Below, in pieces: positions 48,961 to 58,548 of a stretch of DNA of 64,000 nt (within the stretch, counting starts at the first letter, position 1; every line of letters begins with the position of its first letter). The stretch comes from Rufibacter psychrotolerans (GTDB lineage: Bacteria; Bacteroidota; Bacteroidia; Cytophagales; Hymenobacteraceae). The DNA lies in assembly GCF_016924645.1 (NCBI RefSeq), contig NZ_JAFFJV010000024.1, positions 1 through 64,000 of the forward strand, in the 5' to 3' direction. A program made the position numbers and the translations under genes. The notes beneath the pieces were generated by a model. That model was not told the DNA's origin and searched no databases. It worked only from the letters and a program-made list of their open reading frames with translations.

Positions 48961-51876
48961 TTATCCTCTGGCGCAAATACTCTTGTACGGGCAGTACTGG
49001 CAAGTTTCCAGATCATTCGTTTTCCGGATGGGCTCCTCGGGGTTGAGCATGTGCAGCACCAGGTCTTTCAGGAGCCGTTCAGAGGTTTGGGTGAAATCGG
49101 CGGGTTGACCATCTGCCTCCACGAAGGGGAGTTCTGAAGTAAGCACGCCGGCCCCCAGGTTGCGGAACGAGATAATGCCCGCCTCAAAATCATACATGGC
49201 TTTGGGTAGGTTCAGGACTTTGCTCTCCAGCAGACTTCCTTTCTGAATCTCCTTGGCCAGGATGTAGCGGTACATCCAGAGCTGGCGCACTTTGTCCAGG
49301 TGGCGGTCGTGCAGAAGGGTGGTCTCCAGTTCCTCGGGGTCTACCTTCAGGTGGCGGGCTTCTACTTTACCGGTCTTGTAGTCAATCACGCGCAGGGTGC
49401 GGCCGCTCAGGTCAATCCTGTCTGCTTTCCCGGCGATGCGCACGGGCACCCTTTCGCCGGAGGGCAGCTTCACGTCCAGCTCGGTGAGCAGCGTTTCCTC
49501 CAGTTGCAGGATGTACAGCGGCAGTTCCTCTGAGGTGAGCAGGCCCTCCAGGTAGCGGGTGAGCAGTTGCACGGCCACTTTGTAAAGGATCAGGTTCATG
49601 CCTTGCTCGGGTAAGTTGCCCAGCGTACCGCGCTTGAATTCCTGCTGTACTTTCTGCGGCAGACCGGCCAGCATCTTCTCTACATCTTGTTTCTCAATGG
49701 GCCGACCTTCCTCGGCGAACGGCTTGAAATAGTCTTCCAGCACCTGGTGCACAATGGTCCCGAAGGTATCGGCACCCACGGTTTCATCAATCTCGTCTAC
49801 TTCCTCCAACTTGGCGATGCGGCTGAAGTAGTACTGCAGCGTGCAGTTCACGTACTGGTTCAGGTGCGAAGGGTACAGACCGCGCCGCAGCTGCTCCTTG
49901 ATCTTGCCCAGTACCTCCTCGTCTTTCTGGATGATGATATCGGGCTCGTACTCCTTGGTGTCCAATTGCTCCACCACTGCGGTGAGTTCCCGGAACCTGA
50001 GGTTGGGGTTGCGCATGGCCAGATCGTGCTGAATCTGTAGAATAAAGCGGCTTTTCTCCCCGGAGCCGTAGGTATCAGAAGGCAGCACGTACAGCAGGTT
50101 TACGCGCTTGGCTCGCTGCAACAAACGGTAGAAGTAGTAAGAGGTAATGCTCTCTTGTTCAGCGTAGGTAGGCAAGCCAAAGGTGCGCAGCACATCATAC
50201 GGGAACATGGAGTGCTGCTTCTTGGGTTGGGGCAGCACGTTTTCGTTTACGCTCAGGATGATGAGGTTCTCAAAATCCAGGGCCCGGGTCTCCAGCATCC
50301 CCATGACCTGGGTTGGAGAGATAGGCTCCCCGCTGAACGGCAGCTTGGTATTGCCTATCTGCTCGTACAGAAACTTCTTGAAACTCCGCACCGAGATCTT
50401 ATGCTCCCGGCAATCGAACAAGGTGTCCAGCCGCTTTACAATGGTGTAGAGGATGTAGAGGTACTCGGTTTCAATGGGATTTTCAGATTCTACCCGGTAA
50501 ATGCGACCCAGGGCATCTACCAACTGGTAGAGCGTGTCAATGAGATCGGTGCAGTCGTTCCAGGTGCGGAAGAGTGTGATGAACATAGGATGCTCCCGGC
50601 CCAGCCGGATGATCTCCTCGGCGGTGAGCAACACGCTGTTGCGGGCCACCATCTCGTCCAGTACGTGCTGAAACAGGTCCAGGTCGGCCTCGCGTTCGGC
50701 AATTTCGTTCAGGTACTGCTCATAGCGGCGCAGGAAGGGGTGTTGCAGCAATTTGGTGACCGCCAGGTGATGGTAGCGGTTTACTTTGTACCCGGTGTCG
50801 GTGGGTTGCACTACGCCCGTCAAATGCACCTCAAAGAGCAGATCAATGAGGTTGAACAGGGGGGTGCCCTTGAACGACAGACCCATGGTCACGTTGTAAT
50901 CTGATACCTCGTCCGAGATGGAGTGCAGCACGGGCAGGAGCAGGGTCTCATCGGGCAGTACAATGGCAATCTCCGCAGCAGGGTCTTTTTGCCGGATTTC
51001 ACGCAACAGCTGACCCGCAATCTTGCCCTGCATGCTGGCGTTGGCCACCCCAATAGCGTTGATCTCCTTTTCAGAAGTAAGCAGCAGGTTCTGTTGCCAG
51101 TTCCACTCGGGTAGGGGCCATTTGGCTTTGTAGCGTTTCAGGAAGTGCCCGGCGCGCTTGTCAGAATCAGAGGCCATGTAATAGTCATCTGAGTCAAAGA
51201 ACACCTCGGCTTTGCCTGCCTCCAGCAGGGTCTGAATGATCTTCTGCTCGGCCCGGGACAAGGCGTTCAACCCGATGAAAATGTATTTATAACAGCCTTC
51301 CTCACTTCTAGCAATGTCTTTGATGCGATCGGCTACCATCCTGAAGGCCATGCCGGTATACGCCTGATGGTCCTTCTTCAGTTTCTTCTGCAGGGCGTGG
51401 TAGGTGCGCTCCAGGTTGGCCCAGAGCTGGAAGTACTGCTTCACGTTAGGCGTGGGCACGCTGCTGCCGGGTTTGGCTGGGTCCCAGCGCTCCAGGGCTT
51501 TGGCTTCGCTCACGTAGTCAAATACCTCGTGGGCGTTCACCAGCTCCATGTCCATGCGACTGAAATCTTCCAGCAACGTGGCGCTCCAGCCCACAAAATG
51601 ATCAAAATCCAGGTGCGGATCATACTGCAGCATGAGGTCATACAGATCCAGTTGCAGGTGCAGCGGCTCCAGTACCTCCACGCTGGCCATGTTGCAGACA
51701 AAGTCCTCCATGGAGTAAATCTGCGGCGACCAGATACCCGTAGGCGCCACCTGGGCCAGGGCATTCTTGAAATACAAAGTAGCCCGGCGGGTAGGTAGCA
51801 CAATGCACAGATCGCTCAGGCGCTCGGCGTAGGTTTGGTAGATATGTTCAGCGGTTTGCCGAAGAAAGGATTGCAT
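48961..51876 (-). CDS. AddB-like helicase-nuclease subunit (PD-(D/E)XK)
   Basis: 971 residues. The N-terminal half is a helicase-like fold without a proper Walker A (I-V-L-P-T-R-R-A-T-L-Y-F), as in inactivated AddB/RecC-type proteins. The C-terminal third is a RecB-type nuclease: G-K-A-D-R-I-D and V-I-D-Y-K-T-G-K. Four cysteines placed for an iron-sulfur cluster staple the domain: one in V-N-C-T-L-Q-Y-Y and three in C-Q-Y-C-P-Y-K-S-I-C. It should pair with the AddA-like protein at 58549-61908 to process DNA double-strand ends. Confidence 0.82.
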   Translation of the reverse strand: MQSFLRQTAEHIYQTYAERLSDLCIVLPTRRATLYFKNALAQVAPTGIWSPQIYSMEDFVCNMASVEVLEPLHLQLDLYDLMLQYDPHLDFDHFVGWSATLLEDFSRMDMELVNAHEVFDYVSEAKALERWDPAKPGSSVPTPNVKQYFQLWANLERTYHALQKKLKKDHQAYTGMAFRMVADRIKDIARSEEGCYKYIFIGLNALSRAEQKIIQTLLEAGKAEVFFDSDDYYMASDSDKRAGHFLKRYKAKWPLPEWNWQQNLLLTSEKEINAIGVANASMQGKIAGQLLREIRQKDPAAEIAIVLPDETLLLPVLHSISDEVSDYNVTMGLSFKGTPLFNLIDLLFEVHLTGVVQPTDTGYKVNRYHHLAVTKLLQHPFLRRYEQYLNEIAEREADLDLFQHVLDEMVARNSVLLTAEEIIRLGREHPMFITLFRTWNDCTDLIDTLYQLVDALGRIYRVESENPIETEYLYILYTIVKRLDTLFDCREHKISVRSFKKFLYEQIGNTKLPFSGEPISPTQVMGMLETRALDFENLIILSVNENVLPQPKKQHSMFPYDVLRTFGLPTYAEQESITSYYFYRLLQRAKRVNLLYVLPSDTYGSGEKSRFILQIQHDLAMRNPNLRFRELTAVVEQLDTKEYEPDIIIQKDEEVLGKIKEQLRRGLYPSHLNQYVNCTLQYYFSRIAKLEEVDEIDETVGADTFGTIVHQVLEDYFKPFAEEGRPIEKQDVEKMLAGLPQKVQQEFKRGTLGNLPEQGMNLILYKVAVQLLTRYLEGLLTSEELPLYILQLEETLLTELDVKLPSGERVPVRIAGKADRIDLSGRTLRVIDYKTGKVEARHLKVDPEELETTLLHDRHLDKVRQLWMYRYILAKEIQKGSLLESKVLNLPKAMYDFEAGIISFRNLGAGVLTSELPFVEADGQPADFTQTSERLLKDLVLHMLNPEEPIRKTNDLETCQYCPYKSICARG

Positions 51877-51918
51877 GATTCAGGGTCAAGTAGCGCGAAA
51901 AGAACAGCAAGATACTAC

Positions 51919-51954
51919 GTTTTGGGGCTGTTTTCAGGAAATCAGGGCTAAAAC
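51919..51954. repeat. Intergenic palindrome, imperfect copy
   Basis: GTTTTGGGGCTGTTTTC faces GAAATCAGGGCTAAAAC, in the divergent region between the addB-like gene and the phosphatase gene. Confidence 0.7.
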
Positions 51955-52049
51955 TGCTTCAAGGACTCTTATATTTGATTTTTTATGGGTAAGGGGTTGG
52001 TCATACTCTTTTACAACCGTAAGAAGGAGTTTTAACGCCAGGAGGGATT

Positions 52050-52715
52050 ATGAGCCGCTATGCCATTTCAGATATTCACGGGTGCCTCAAGACGTTTCGG
52101 TACCTGGTGGAGGAGGTCATCAAATTGAAGTACCGCGACCGGCTGTACCTGCTGGGCGATTACATTGACCGGGGCCCCGACTCCAAGGGCGTGCTGGACT
52201 ACATCATGAAACTCAAGCGCGACAGCTATCGCGTTTACACCTTGTGCGGCAACCACGAGGACATGATGATGAAGGCCCGCGACAATTCTATTTACCACAC
52301 TTCCTGGATGTTCAACGGCGGCAAGGAGGCGCTCAAGAGTTTCCGGGCCGAGACTATCCAGGACGTGCGGTTCACCTACTGGGACTTCCTGGAGGAACTG
52401 GAGCTGTACTTTGACCTGGACGATTACCTGCTGGTGCACGCGGGCTACAACTTCGCCCTGCCCGACCCGGCAACCGACCGGCACACGCTCATGTGGTCGC
52501 GCACGTTTGAGGTAGACAAGCGCAAGCTGGGTAAACGCAGGATTGTGCACGGGCACACGCCTATCTCATTGGACCGCATGACGGCCACCCTCAAAGACCC
52601 CAACGCGCTGGTGTTCAACATAGATGGCGGCTGTGTGTTCAAGGAAAAGTTTGGCTACCTCACGGCCCTTAACCTGGATACGCTGGAGCTGCACACCGTC
52701 CAGAACCGGGAATAA
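52050..52715 (+). CDS. Metallophosphatase (serine/threonine PP1-like)
   Basis: 221 residues. The calcineurin-like metal site is complete: D-I-H-G, G-D-Y-I-D-R-G, G-N-H-E and a C-terminal V-H-G-H-T-P. Length and motifs match bacterial PrpA/lambda-type protein phosphatases; diadenosine tetraphosphatase is the alternative. Cytoplasmic. Single gene; a GGAGGG lies about six bases before the ATG, uncommon in this phylum. A bidirectional terminator follows. Confidence 0.88.
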   Translation: MSRYAISDIHGCLKTFRYLVEEVIKLKYRDRLYLLGDYIDRGPDSKGVLDYIMKLKRDSYRVYTLCGNHEDMMMKARDNSIYHTSWMFNGGKEALKSFRAETIQDVRFTYWDFLEELELYFDLDDYLLVHAGYNFALPDPATDRHTLMWSRTFEVDKRKLGKRRIVHGHTPISLDRMTATLKDPNALVFNIDGGCVFKEKFGYLTALNLDTLELHTVQNRE

Positions 52716-52720
52716 CGTAC

Positions 52721-52764
52721 GCCAACAAAAAAGCCCCAGATCTCTCTGAGGCTTTTTTGTTGGC
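52721..52764. terminator. Bidirectional terminator
   Basis: GCCAACAAAAAAGCC (52721-52735) pairs with GGCTTTTTTGTTGGC (52750-52764), between the phosphatase (+) and mqo (-). Confidence 0.8.
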
Positions 52765-52770
52765 GGTTGC

Positions 52771-54279
52771 TTAGCGCTGCACCGGATGCGGCTCATGCAG
52801 TTGCAGCACGCGGCTGGTGTAGGCCCGGGTCTCCTCGCAGAGCTGCGGGTTCTTGGCCAACGACATGCCGTAAGACGGAATCATCTCCTTGATCTTGTTC
52901 TGCCACTCAGACGTAGCGGCCCGCTCTGGGAAGCACTTATGGATGAGGCCCACCATGATGGAAACCGCCGTGGAGGCTCCCGGCGAGGCGCCCAATAGCG
53001 CGGCAATAGAACCATCGGCGGAGCTTACCACCTCGGTGCCAAACTCCAGTACGCCGCCCCGCTTGGGGTCTTTCTTGATGACCTGCACGCGCTGGCCGGC
53101 CACCTCCAGTTCCCAGTCCTCAGACCGGGCGGTGGGCACGTACTCGCGCAGGGCGGCCATGCGGTCCTCAGGCGACTGCAGCACCTGGTTGATGAGGTAC
53201 TTGGTGAGCGGAATGTTGGTGTACCCGGCCGCCAGCATGGGCTTGAGGTTATTCACTTTAATGGACAGGGGCAGGTCAAAGAACGAGCCTTTTTTCAGGA
53301 ATTTGGTTGTAAAACCGGCGTAAGGCCCAAAGAGAAGCGCCTTTTCGCCGTTGATCACGCGGGTGTCCAGGTGCGGTACCGACATGGGCGGCGAACCTAC
53401 TGAGGCTTTGCCGTACACCTTGGCCTGGTGCTGGGCTATCACGGCTGGGTTGGTGCACTTGAGCCACTGCCCGCTTACCGGGAAGCCGCCGAAGCCTTTC
53501 CCCTCGGGGATGCCGGAGGCCAGCAGCAGGGGCAGGGAGCCGCCGCCAGCGCCAATGAACACAAATTTGGTGCGGGCCGTGCGCTTCTGGCCGGTAGCCA
53601 GGTCCTTCACCCGTACGCGCCATAGGCCATCGCGTTTCCGGCGGAAGGAGCGCACCTCGTGGTTCAGGAACATGTTCACGCCGCCCATTTTCTTCAGGTA
53701 ATCAAACAGGTGGCGGGTAAGGCACCCGAAGTTCACGTCGGTGCCCACTTCCATGCGGGTGGCGGCCACCTTGCAGGTATCGTCGCGGCCGTTCATGATC
53801 AGGGGCATCCACTCGGTGAGCTGGTCCACGTCCTCTGAGTACTGCATGCCCTGGAAGAGCGGCGAAGTGGTCATGGCCTTGAAGCGCTTCTGCAGGAATG
53901 ACACGTTTTTGTCGCCCCAGACAAAGCTCATGTGCGGCACACTGCGGATAAAGTCTTTGGGATCCTCAATAATGCCTCTTTCTACCAAAAAGGCCCAGAA
54001 CTGGCGCGACTGCTCAAACCATTCGGCAATGACATCGGCCTTGGAGATATCAATGGAGCCATCGGCTTTCTCAGGAGTATAGTTCAGCTCGCAAAAGGCC
54101 GAGTGGCCCGTACCGGCGTTGTTCCAGGCATCAGAACTCTCGGCGGCCACCTCGTCCAGGCGTTCGTATATTTCTATGGTCAGATCGGGTTGCAGCTGCT
54201 TCAGCATCACGCCCAAGGTGGCGCTCATGATGCCCGCGCCAATCAACACCACATCTGGTTCGGTTACTATTTTGTCCAT
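52771..54279 (-). CDS. mqo: Malate:quinone oxidoreductase
   Basis: 502 residues, the family length. It oxidises malate to oxaloacetate with FAD and passes electrons to menaquinone; a membrane-associated TCA-cycle enzyme. FAD motif G14-A-G16-I-M-S; S-S-D-A-W-N-N-A-G-T-G-H-S near 48-60 and the C-terminal L-L-G-A-S-P-G-A-S-T-A are diagnostic. Single gene. Confidence 0.95.
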   Translation of the reverse strand: MDKIVTEPDVVLIGAGIMSATLGVMLKQLQPDLTIEIYERLDEVAAESSDAWNNAGTGHSAFCELNYTPEKADGSIDISKADVIAEWFEQSRQFWAFLVERGIIEDPKDFIRSVPHMSFVWGDKNVSFLQKRFKAMTTSPLFQGMQYSEDVDQLTEWMPLIMNGRDDTCKVAATRMEVGTDVNFGCLTRHLFDYLKKMGGVNMFLNHEVRSFRRKRDGLWRVRVKDLATGQKRTARTKFVFIGAGGGSLPLLLASGIPEGKGFGGFPVSGQWLKCTNPAVIAQHQAKVYGKASVGSPPMSVPHLDTRVINGEKALLFGPYAGFTTKFLKKGSFFDLPLSIKVNNLKPMLAAGYTNIPLTKYLINQVLQSPEDRMAALREYVPTARSEDWELEVAGQRVQVIKKDPKRGGVLEFGTEVVSSADGSIAALLGASPGASTAVSIMVGLIHKCFPERAATSEWQNKIKEMIPSYGMSLAKNPQLCEETRAYTSRVLQLHEPHPVQR

Positions 54280-54360
54280 GATTTACTTTTATATACTTCC
54301 TAGAGTACGAAGAAACCAACAGAAAGTGTTTTGCCCAAATCCATGGCCTATTAAATGAAA

Positions 54361-54386
54361 AAAGCCAATGCGCGAACATTGGCTTT
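54361..54386 (-). terminator. Terminator of the type IX secreted protein gene
   Basis: AAAGCCAATG (54361-54370) and CATTGGCTTT (54377-54386) form a 10-bp stem with an A tract that reads as T on the minus strand. Confidence 0.75.
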
Positions 54387-54407
54387 CTTAGGCGTACGGG
54401 CAGCTTT

Positions 54408-55763
54408 TTAGCTGTTTTTCACCAGTTTATGCACGGTTACTTCCTTTTCATGGTATATTCGCAGAAAGTAGAGCCCGGCGGGGGCGTTTTCCAGGTGGGG
54501 CAGGGAAATGGTTTGTTCGCCGGCCTGGCCCTGCAGCTGCTGTTCTTTCACCACTTTTTCGGTGCCGTCGGTGAGGGAAACCCTGATGGGCTGGTCCCGG
54601 GCCAGGTCTACCCGCACCGTCACGGAACTGACAAATGGGTTGGGGAACACGGCTGAGGTGAGGGTAGCTTTGCGGGCCACGGCCTGGCTCTTGACCGCCA
54701 CTACTTTTGAGTATTCGCTGGCGCCGTCATAGTCTACCTGTTTGAGGCGGTAATAAGACGTGCCCGGCAGGGGGTACGCATCCTGGAAAGAATAGTGCAC
54801 GGGCACGCTGCTGGTGCCGGCTCCCGCCAGGGTCTGGATGGCTTTGAACGTCTTACCGTCCTGGCTGCGCTCTACAATAAATTCTTTGTTGTCTTTCTCT
54901 GAGGCAGTAGCCCAGGTTAGGTTCACCTGACCGGAGGTTTTAGCCTTGGCCTCAAATAAGGTTAAGCTCACGGGAAGCACGGTGGGGGTGAGCTCAAAGC
55001 TCTCCACTGCCAGGGTGCCGGCGCCCAGGTTGCCCTTCCGCACGCTGATCTGGCCGGGTTTGCCGTTGGCTTTAACCGTAATCATGTGGGTGCCCTGGCC
55101 TTTTACAATTTCCCAATCGGCCGGGGCAGACCACTCATAGGCGTAAGGAGATGGAGCGGCGGGTACGGTGTAGTGGGCAATGGCCGCCCGCTCAAGGTAG
55201 GTGGGGCCCGTGATCACCAGTTTCTCTGCCTGACAGGTTTGCGGCCGGAAGGCCACTTGCCCAACAGTGGTAGAGGCTTTCGCCTCTACCCTGATTGTTG
55301 TTAGTTGGGTAAATTGGGCGGCAGTAAGCGTAAACGAAAAAAAATCAACGGCTCCGTTCTTCAACTCCTCGGCCTTCTTTGCCTCAAATTTCAGGGCGTA
55401 AAACGGAGATTGGGTAGCATTCTCAAGGGTATAGCTAACGTCTGGGTGGGTGTGTGTAGGGTTAGTGGCCCGGGCACCGGCGGGTAGTTCAAACGCTACG
55501 TAGCCAAGGTCATGGGGCTCGTGGTTCTGCACGGCAAAGTGCAGCGTTACGGTTTGGTTTGAGTTTTTGGTGTAGCTGGTATAGGTAACCTCAAAGCCCT
55601 GGCTGGTGGCCTTGCACCCCAAAGGGAAAGTCTGAGCGGTGGCAGAAAAGCTAGTTGCGCCTAAGGTTGAGGCAAACGCGAGAAATGGAATGAGGTAGGT
55701 ATAAGCCTTTTGGAGTAAGGTGGTACTTAGTAGAGTGCAATTAGGGGTAAAAATGTAACGCAT
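54408..55763 (-). CDS. Secreted protein with type IX secretion (T9SS type A) sorting domain
   Basis: 451 residues from ATG 55763 (a TTG at 55811 is less likely). The signal peptide ends near A-T-A-Q (about residue 45). A beta-rich N-terminal part with no clear family is followed by a PKD-like section (about 185-255), a fibronectin III-like one with L-T-W-A-T-A-S-E-K-D-N-K-E-F-I-V-E-R-S-Q-D-G (about 275-365), then the C-terminal sorting domain: V-F-P-N-P-F, then G-L-Y-F-L-R-I and final V-H-K-L-V-K. The last would send it through the T9SS to the surface. Function otherwise unknown. Confidence 0.88.
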   Translation of the reverse strand: MRYIFTPNCTLLSTTLLQKAYTYLIPFLAFASTLGATSFSATAQTFPLGCKATSQGFEVTYTSYTKNSNQTVTLHFAVQNHEPHDLGYVAFELPAGARATNPTHTHPDVSYTLENATQSPFYALKFEAKKAEELKNGAVDFFSFTLTAAQFTQLTTIRVEAKASTTVGQVAFRPQTCQAEKLVITGPTYLERAAIAHYTVPAAPSPYAYEWSAPADWEIVKGQGTHMITVKANGKPGQISVRKGNLGAGTLAVESFELTPTVLPVSLTLFEAKAKTSGQVNLTWATASEKDNKEFIVERSQDGKTFKAIQTLAGAGTSSVPVHYSFQDAYPLPGTSYYRLKQVDYDGASEYSKVVAVKSQAVARKATLTSAVFPNPFVSSVTVRVDLARDQPIRVSLTDGTEKVVKEQQLQGQAGEQTISLPHLENAPAGLYFLRIYHEKEVTVHKLVKNS

Positions 55764-56579
55764 TTTGGAGCTGCTTCTTAACAATTCTGTGTTTTTGTTA
55801 GGATGCTGCAAAGGTAGGGCTACCCTTAACGGAAGAGGGAGAGTTTCGATAAACCTAGTTGGATACTAGATAAACTCCTTATAAGGCTTGCGAATGCACG
55901 CTTCTTGCTCCGTGAATAGCTGCTTTTACCCGACGAAAAGATTATGTTAGAAGGCTTAACCAGAGATGAACGGGATTAATAATCGGGGTCTGAGATGAAG
56001 AGTAGAAGAAGGGGCAGGATGGTTCGCCTCGTCTACTTTACAGGCTCAAATCTTCTGCTGAGGATATGGTAAGTTGAGAGCACCTTGGTTATTAAGAGCA
56101 ATCTCAACCATAGATTCAGGCCATCACACAGCAGGGCCTAGTTAGGTTTAGCTCACCAACAAAGAGCACGCCTTATAAGATTGCAGTGTTCTTTTTTGCC
56201 CCTTTACTCAGCAGCAATTTGTTATGCCTAAGTATAAGTGGGTAGCAGATCGGAGGTGACTTTCTCTAATATCTTCTAAGGGAACAGTTGCCATTAAAGT
56301 TGTCTTTGGACTAACCCGAGTTGTCTTTAGAATAATCCGAAGAAATTTTACTAGGGAGTTTAAAGATGCAATCAGTAAGGAACTGGTCTTCTATTCCTCT
56401 CCAATAACGGAGCGGGTAAGGGTGGGAGTTTAGAGATGCTTAGGTGCTCTGATACAACTAAACGAGGAAGGCGTCCTTACCCCATGCAATGTTAGAGAGG
56501 GAAATGAAAAGCTAAAAGAGAAGCTCCTTTTTGGACATCTTTCAAAAAAGGGGCTAACCTCAAAATGCGCCTATTTTAT
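55764..56579. other. Long non-coding stretch
   Basis: 816 bp with no frame that I can support in either strand. The only structure I see is a tandem duplication of 21 bp (56298-56318 and 56319-56339, starting AGTTGTCTTT). It may be the remains of a decayed gene. Confidence 0.55.
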
Positions 56580-57029
56580 TTACAAGCTTAGTGATAGCTT
56601 TTCTAAAACATGGTCTGTCCACAAATCCATCACTTCTGTAACAATTATAGTCTTGAAACCGAACCGCTGGCCTTCCATTTCAACGCCTTTGGAATCATCT
56701 ACGTGCACATCAATGCCGAAGGCGGGCGGGAACTTGGAATACTTATTACCCTCAGCTAGCAAGGTGCGGTCGTGCCGCCGCTGATTGATGATGCCGTCAA
56801 GCCAAATACCATAAGAAAGAAAAAGTAACCTGATGTAGTTGGCAGAGCGGAAGGAAGTGGTATACACGAAAACCTGATGACCCTCAGCTTTCAATTTCTT
56901 TACCAGCGGCACTGTTCCCAACCTGATTTTCTCATGACCAAACGTTTTCTGGAGCAGGTTCCGCTTTTCAGTAGGAAAGCGTTTTGTTCCGGGGATGAGC
57001 GTGTCATCTAGGTCAAAGGAGATGGTCAT
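56580..57029 (-). CDS. HAD superfamily phosphatase
   Basis: 149 residues, small HAD hydrolase without a large cap. Motif I F-D6-L-D8-D-T with the nucleophile D6, motif II V-Y-T-T-S, and motif IV V-D-D-S. The substrate is not evident; the cap-less form and length suggest a nucleotide or sugar phosphate. Single gene on the minus strand, 83 bp from the stop of the coiled-coil protein gene upstream of it. Confidence 0.82.
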   Translation of the reverse strand: MTISFDLDDTLIPGTKRFPTEKRNLLQKTFGHEKIRLGTVPLVKKLKAEGHQVFVYTTSFRSANYIRLLFLSYGIWLDGIINQRRHDRTLLAEGNKYSKFPPAFGIDVHVDDSKGVEMEGQRFGFKTIIVTEVMDLWTDHVLEKLSLSL

Positions 57030-57112
57030 GAAAGTAAAGCTAGATTCTGGTCTGTTTTAAGAAATTTGGCACTAAACAGAGAGTCACAAGTGGACGCTTG
57101 CGCGAAATAATA

Positions 57113-58495
57113 TTACTCTTTTCTTTGTATAAGTGTTGAACCTTTGTCAATCACATCTCTTGCTATATCTAAAGCTGAATTAACATCTTTTATACTTTTT
57201 GAGTTTTCATTAATTGGGCTGCGGTAAATACCGTATACTGCATGAAGTATCAACTCGTCCTTGTTTTTGTCATCATTTAAGATGTCTGCATATGCCTTTA
57301 TAGTTAATGCTGCAGCTGATTTAAATGCGTATTCTTCTTGGAAGTTTCTTTCTTTATTATATTGAGAAATAGAATAGTAAAGTAAAAAGAAGAATGGTAA
57401 AGATTTTAATGAGTTGATTAATATGCTTTCCCACTTCAATGAAGCTTCTATGCCGTGCATTTCTCCTATCAAACCAAAGAAGTTGGTAAATATTCCCAGA
57501 ATTGCAAGAAATGTTAACACACCCATAACACCTACAGCATACCTCCAAAATTCCAAAGGACCGTTAAGTTCGCTTTTTCTTTGTTTGAAAGTCTCAAATA
57601 AAGATGCTCCAACCTCTCTACCTATCAGATTATCTAAGTAAGAGTTTCTATCAGTGAAATATTGATGTTTTGATTCTACATAAGAAAGTTTTTCTTCAAA
57701 GTCTGAATATAAACCTAAGTAGTTTTTTTCTGTTTTATTAAGCTTACCTATCAAATCAGAAAATTCTAATTTAAACTTAGAAAAACTTAAGTTAATATTT
57801 TCCTCAGTACTTTCAATTTTAGATTTCGATTTTTCTACTTCAACTAGAATCGAGTTAATTCTTGTGTCATATTGAGTAGATGTATTTAAGAGATTTTGAA
57901 TTTGGTTCGTATTTGTGTTTGAAGAATTGAGATTATTTGTAATTTGCTGAAGCTCAGATTCCTTCTGATTTCTAAAGTTGTTTAATGAAGTGAGGCTTTC
58001 TTTAATGTCTTTTATTAAAATGTTATATTGCTCTTTTAGCTTTTTAATATCTGTCTCTATTAATCTTATTGAATCTGATTTCTGTTGTATATTTTCTAGA
58101 TCATTTAAGTTAGACTTAAAATTTGCTTTTTCTAAAATGTTATTCTGTAATTCATAGTGAGCTAGCCATAATAACATGTTTTCAGCTGCCGATAACTGGT
58201 TGGAGTTGATGTAGTTTATCAAATATGTGATGCATGTGTTAACGTCATATTGACCAATATCTGCAGTAGAAAAACTGCTCGGTAGAATCAATTTGTTTGG
58301 GCCATTTAAAGCTAACTCAAGTTGCTTTATTAGTCGTTTGCTCAAACTTACGAATTCCAGAACCGACATCCTGCTGATTAGAGAATTTCCTAAATCTGTT
58401 TCATTGGGGTTTGCTTTTGAAAGTATTTCCTCTATTTCTAATTTCTTGAAAGCTTCTATTTGTGTAAGGATGCTATCAATTTCCTGTTGTCGCAT
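57113..58495 (-). CDS. AT-rich coiled-coil membrane protein of unknown function
   Basis: 460 residues. A helical N-terminal part (1-130), a long coiled coil rich in Asn, Lys, Glu and Ser (about 130-290), two membrane segments (about 318-342 and 358-378) and a cytoplasmic C-terminal helical part. No family is recognised. Base composition is strikingly AT-rich next to its neighbours, with many Asn/Lys/Ile codons in AT form, pointing to horizontal transfer. It sits alone between addA and the HAD gene. A defence or membrane-stress role is conceivable but has no direct support. Confidence 0.7.
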   Translation of the reverse strand: MRQQEIDSILTQIEAFKKLEIEEILSKANPNETDLGNSLISRMSVLEFVSLSKRLIKQLELALNGPNKLILPSSFSTADIGQYDVNTCITYLINYINSNQLSAAENMLLWLAHYELQNNILEKANFKSNLNDLENIQQKSDSIRLIETDIKKLKEQYNILIKDIKESLTSLNNFRNQKESELQQITNNLNSSNTNTNQIQNLLNTSTQYDTRINSILVEVEKSKSKIESTEENINLSFSKFKLEFSDLIGKLNKTEKNYLGLYSDFEEKLSYVESKHQYFTDRNSYLDNLIGREVGASLFETFKQRKSELNGPLEFWRYAVGVMGVLTFLAILGIFTNFFGLIGEMHGIEASLKWESILINSLKSLPFFFLLYYSISQYNKERNFQEEYAFKSAAALTIKAYADILNDDKNKDELILHAVYGIYRSPINENSKSIKDVNSALDIARDVIDKGSTLIQRKE

Positions 58496-58548
58496 GTTGC
58501 TTCTTAGTTTATAAGTTTAGTAGGTTATATGAATAATATTATTTTCTT

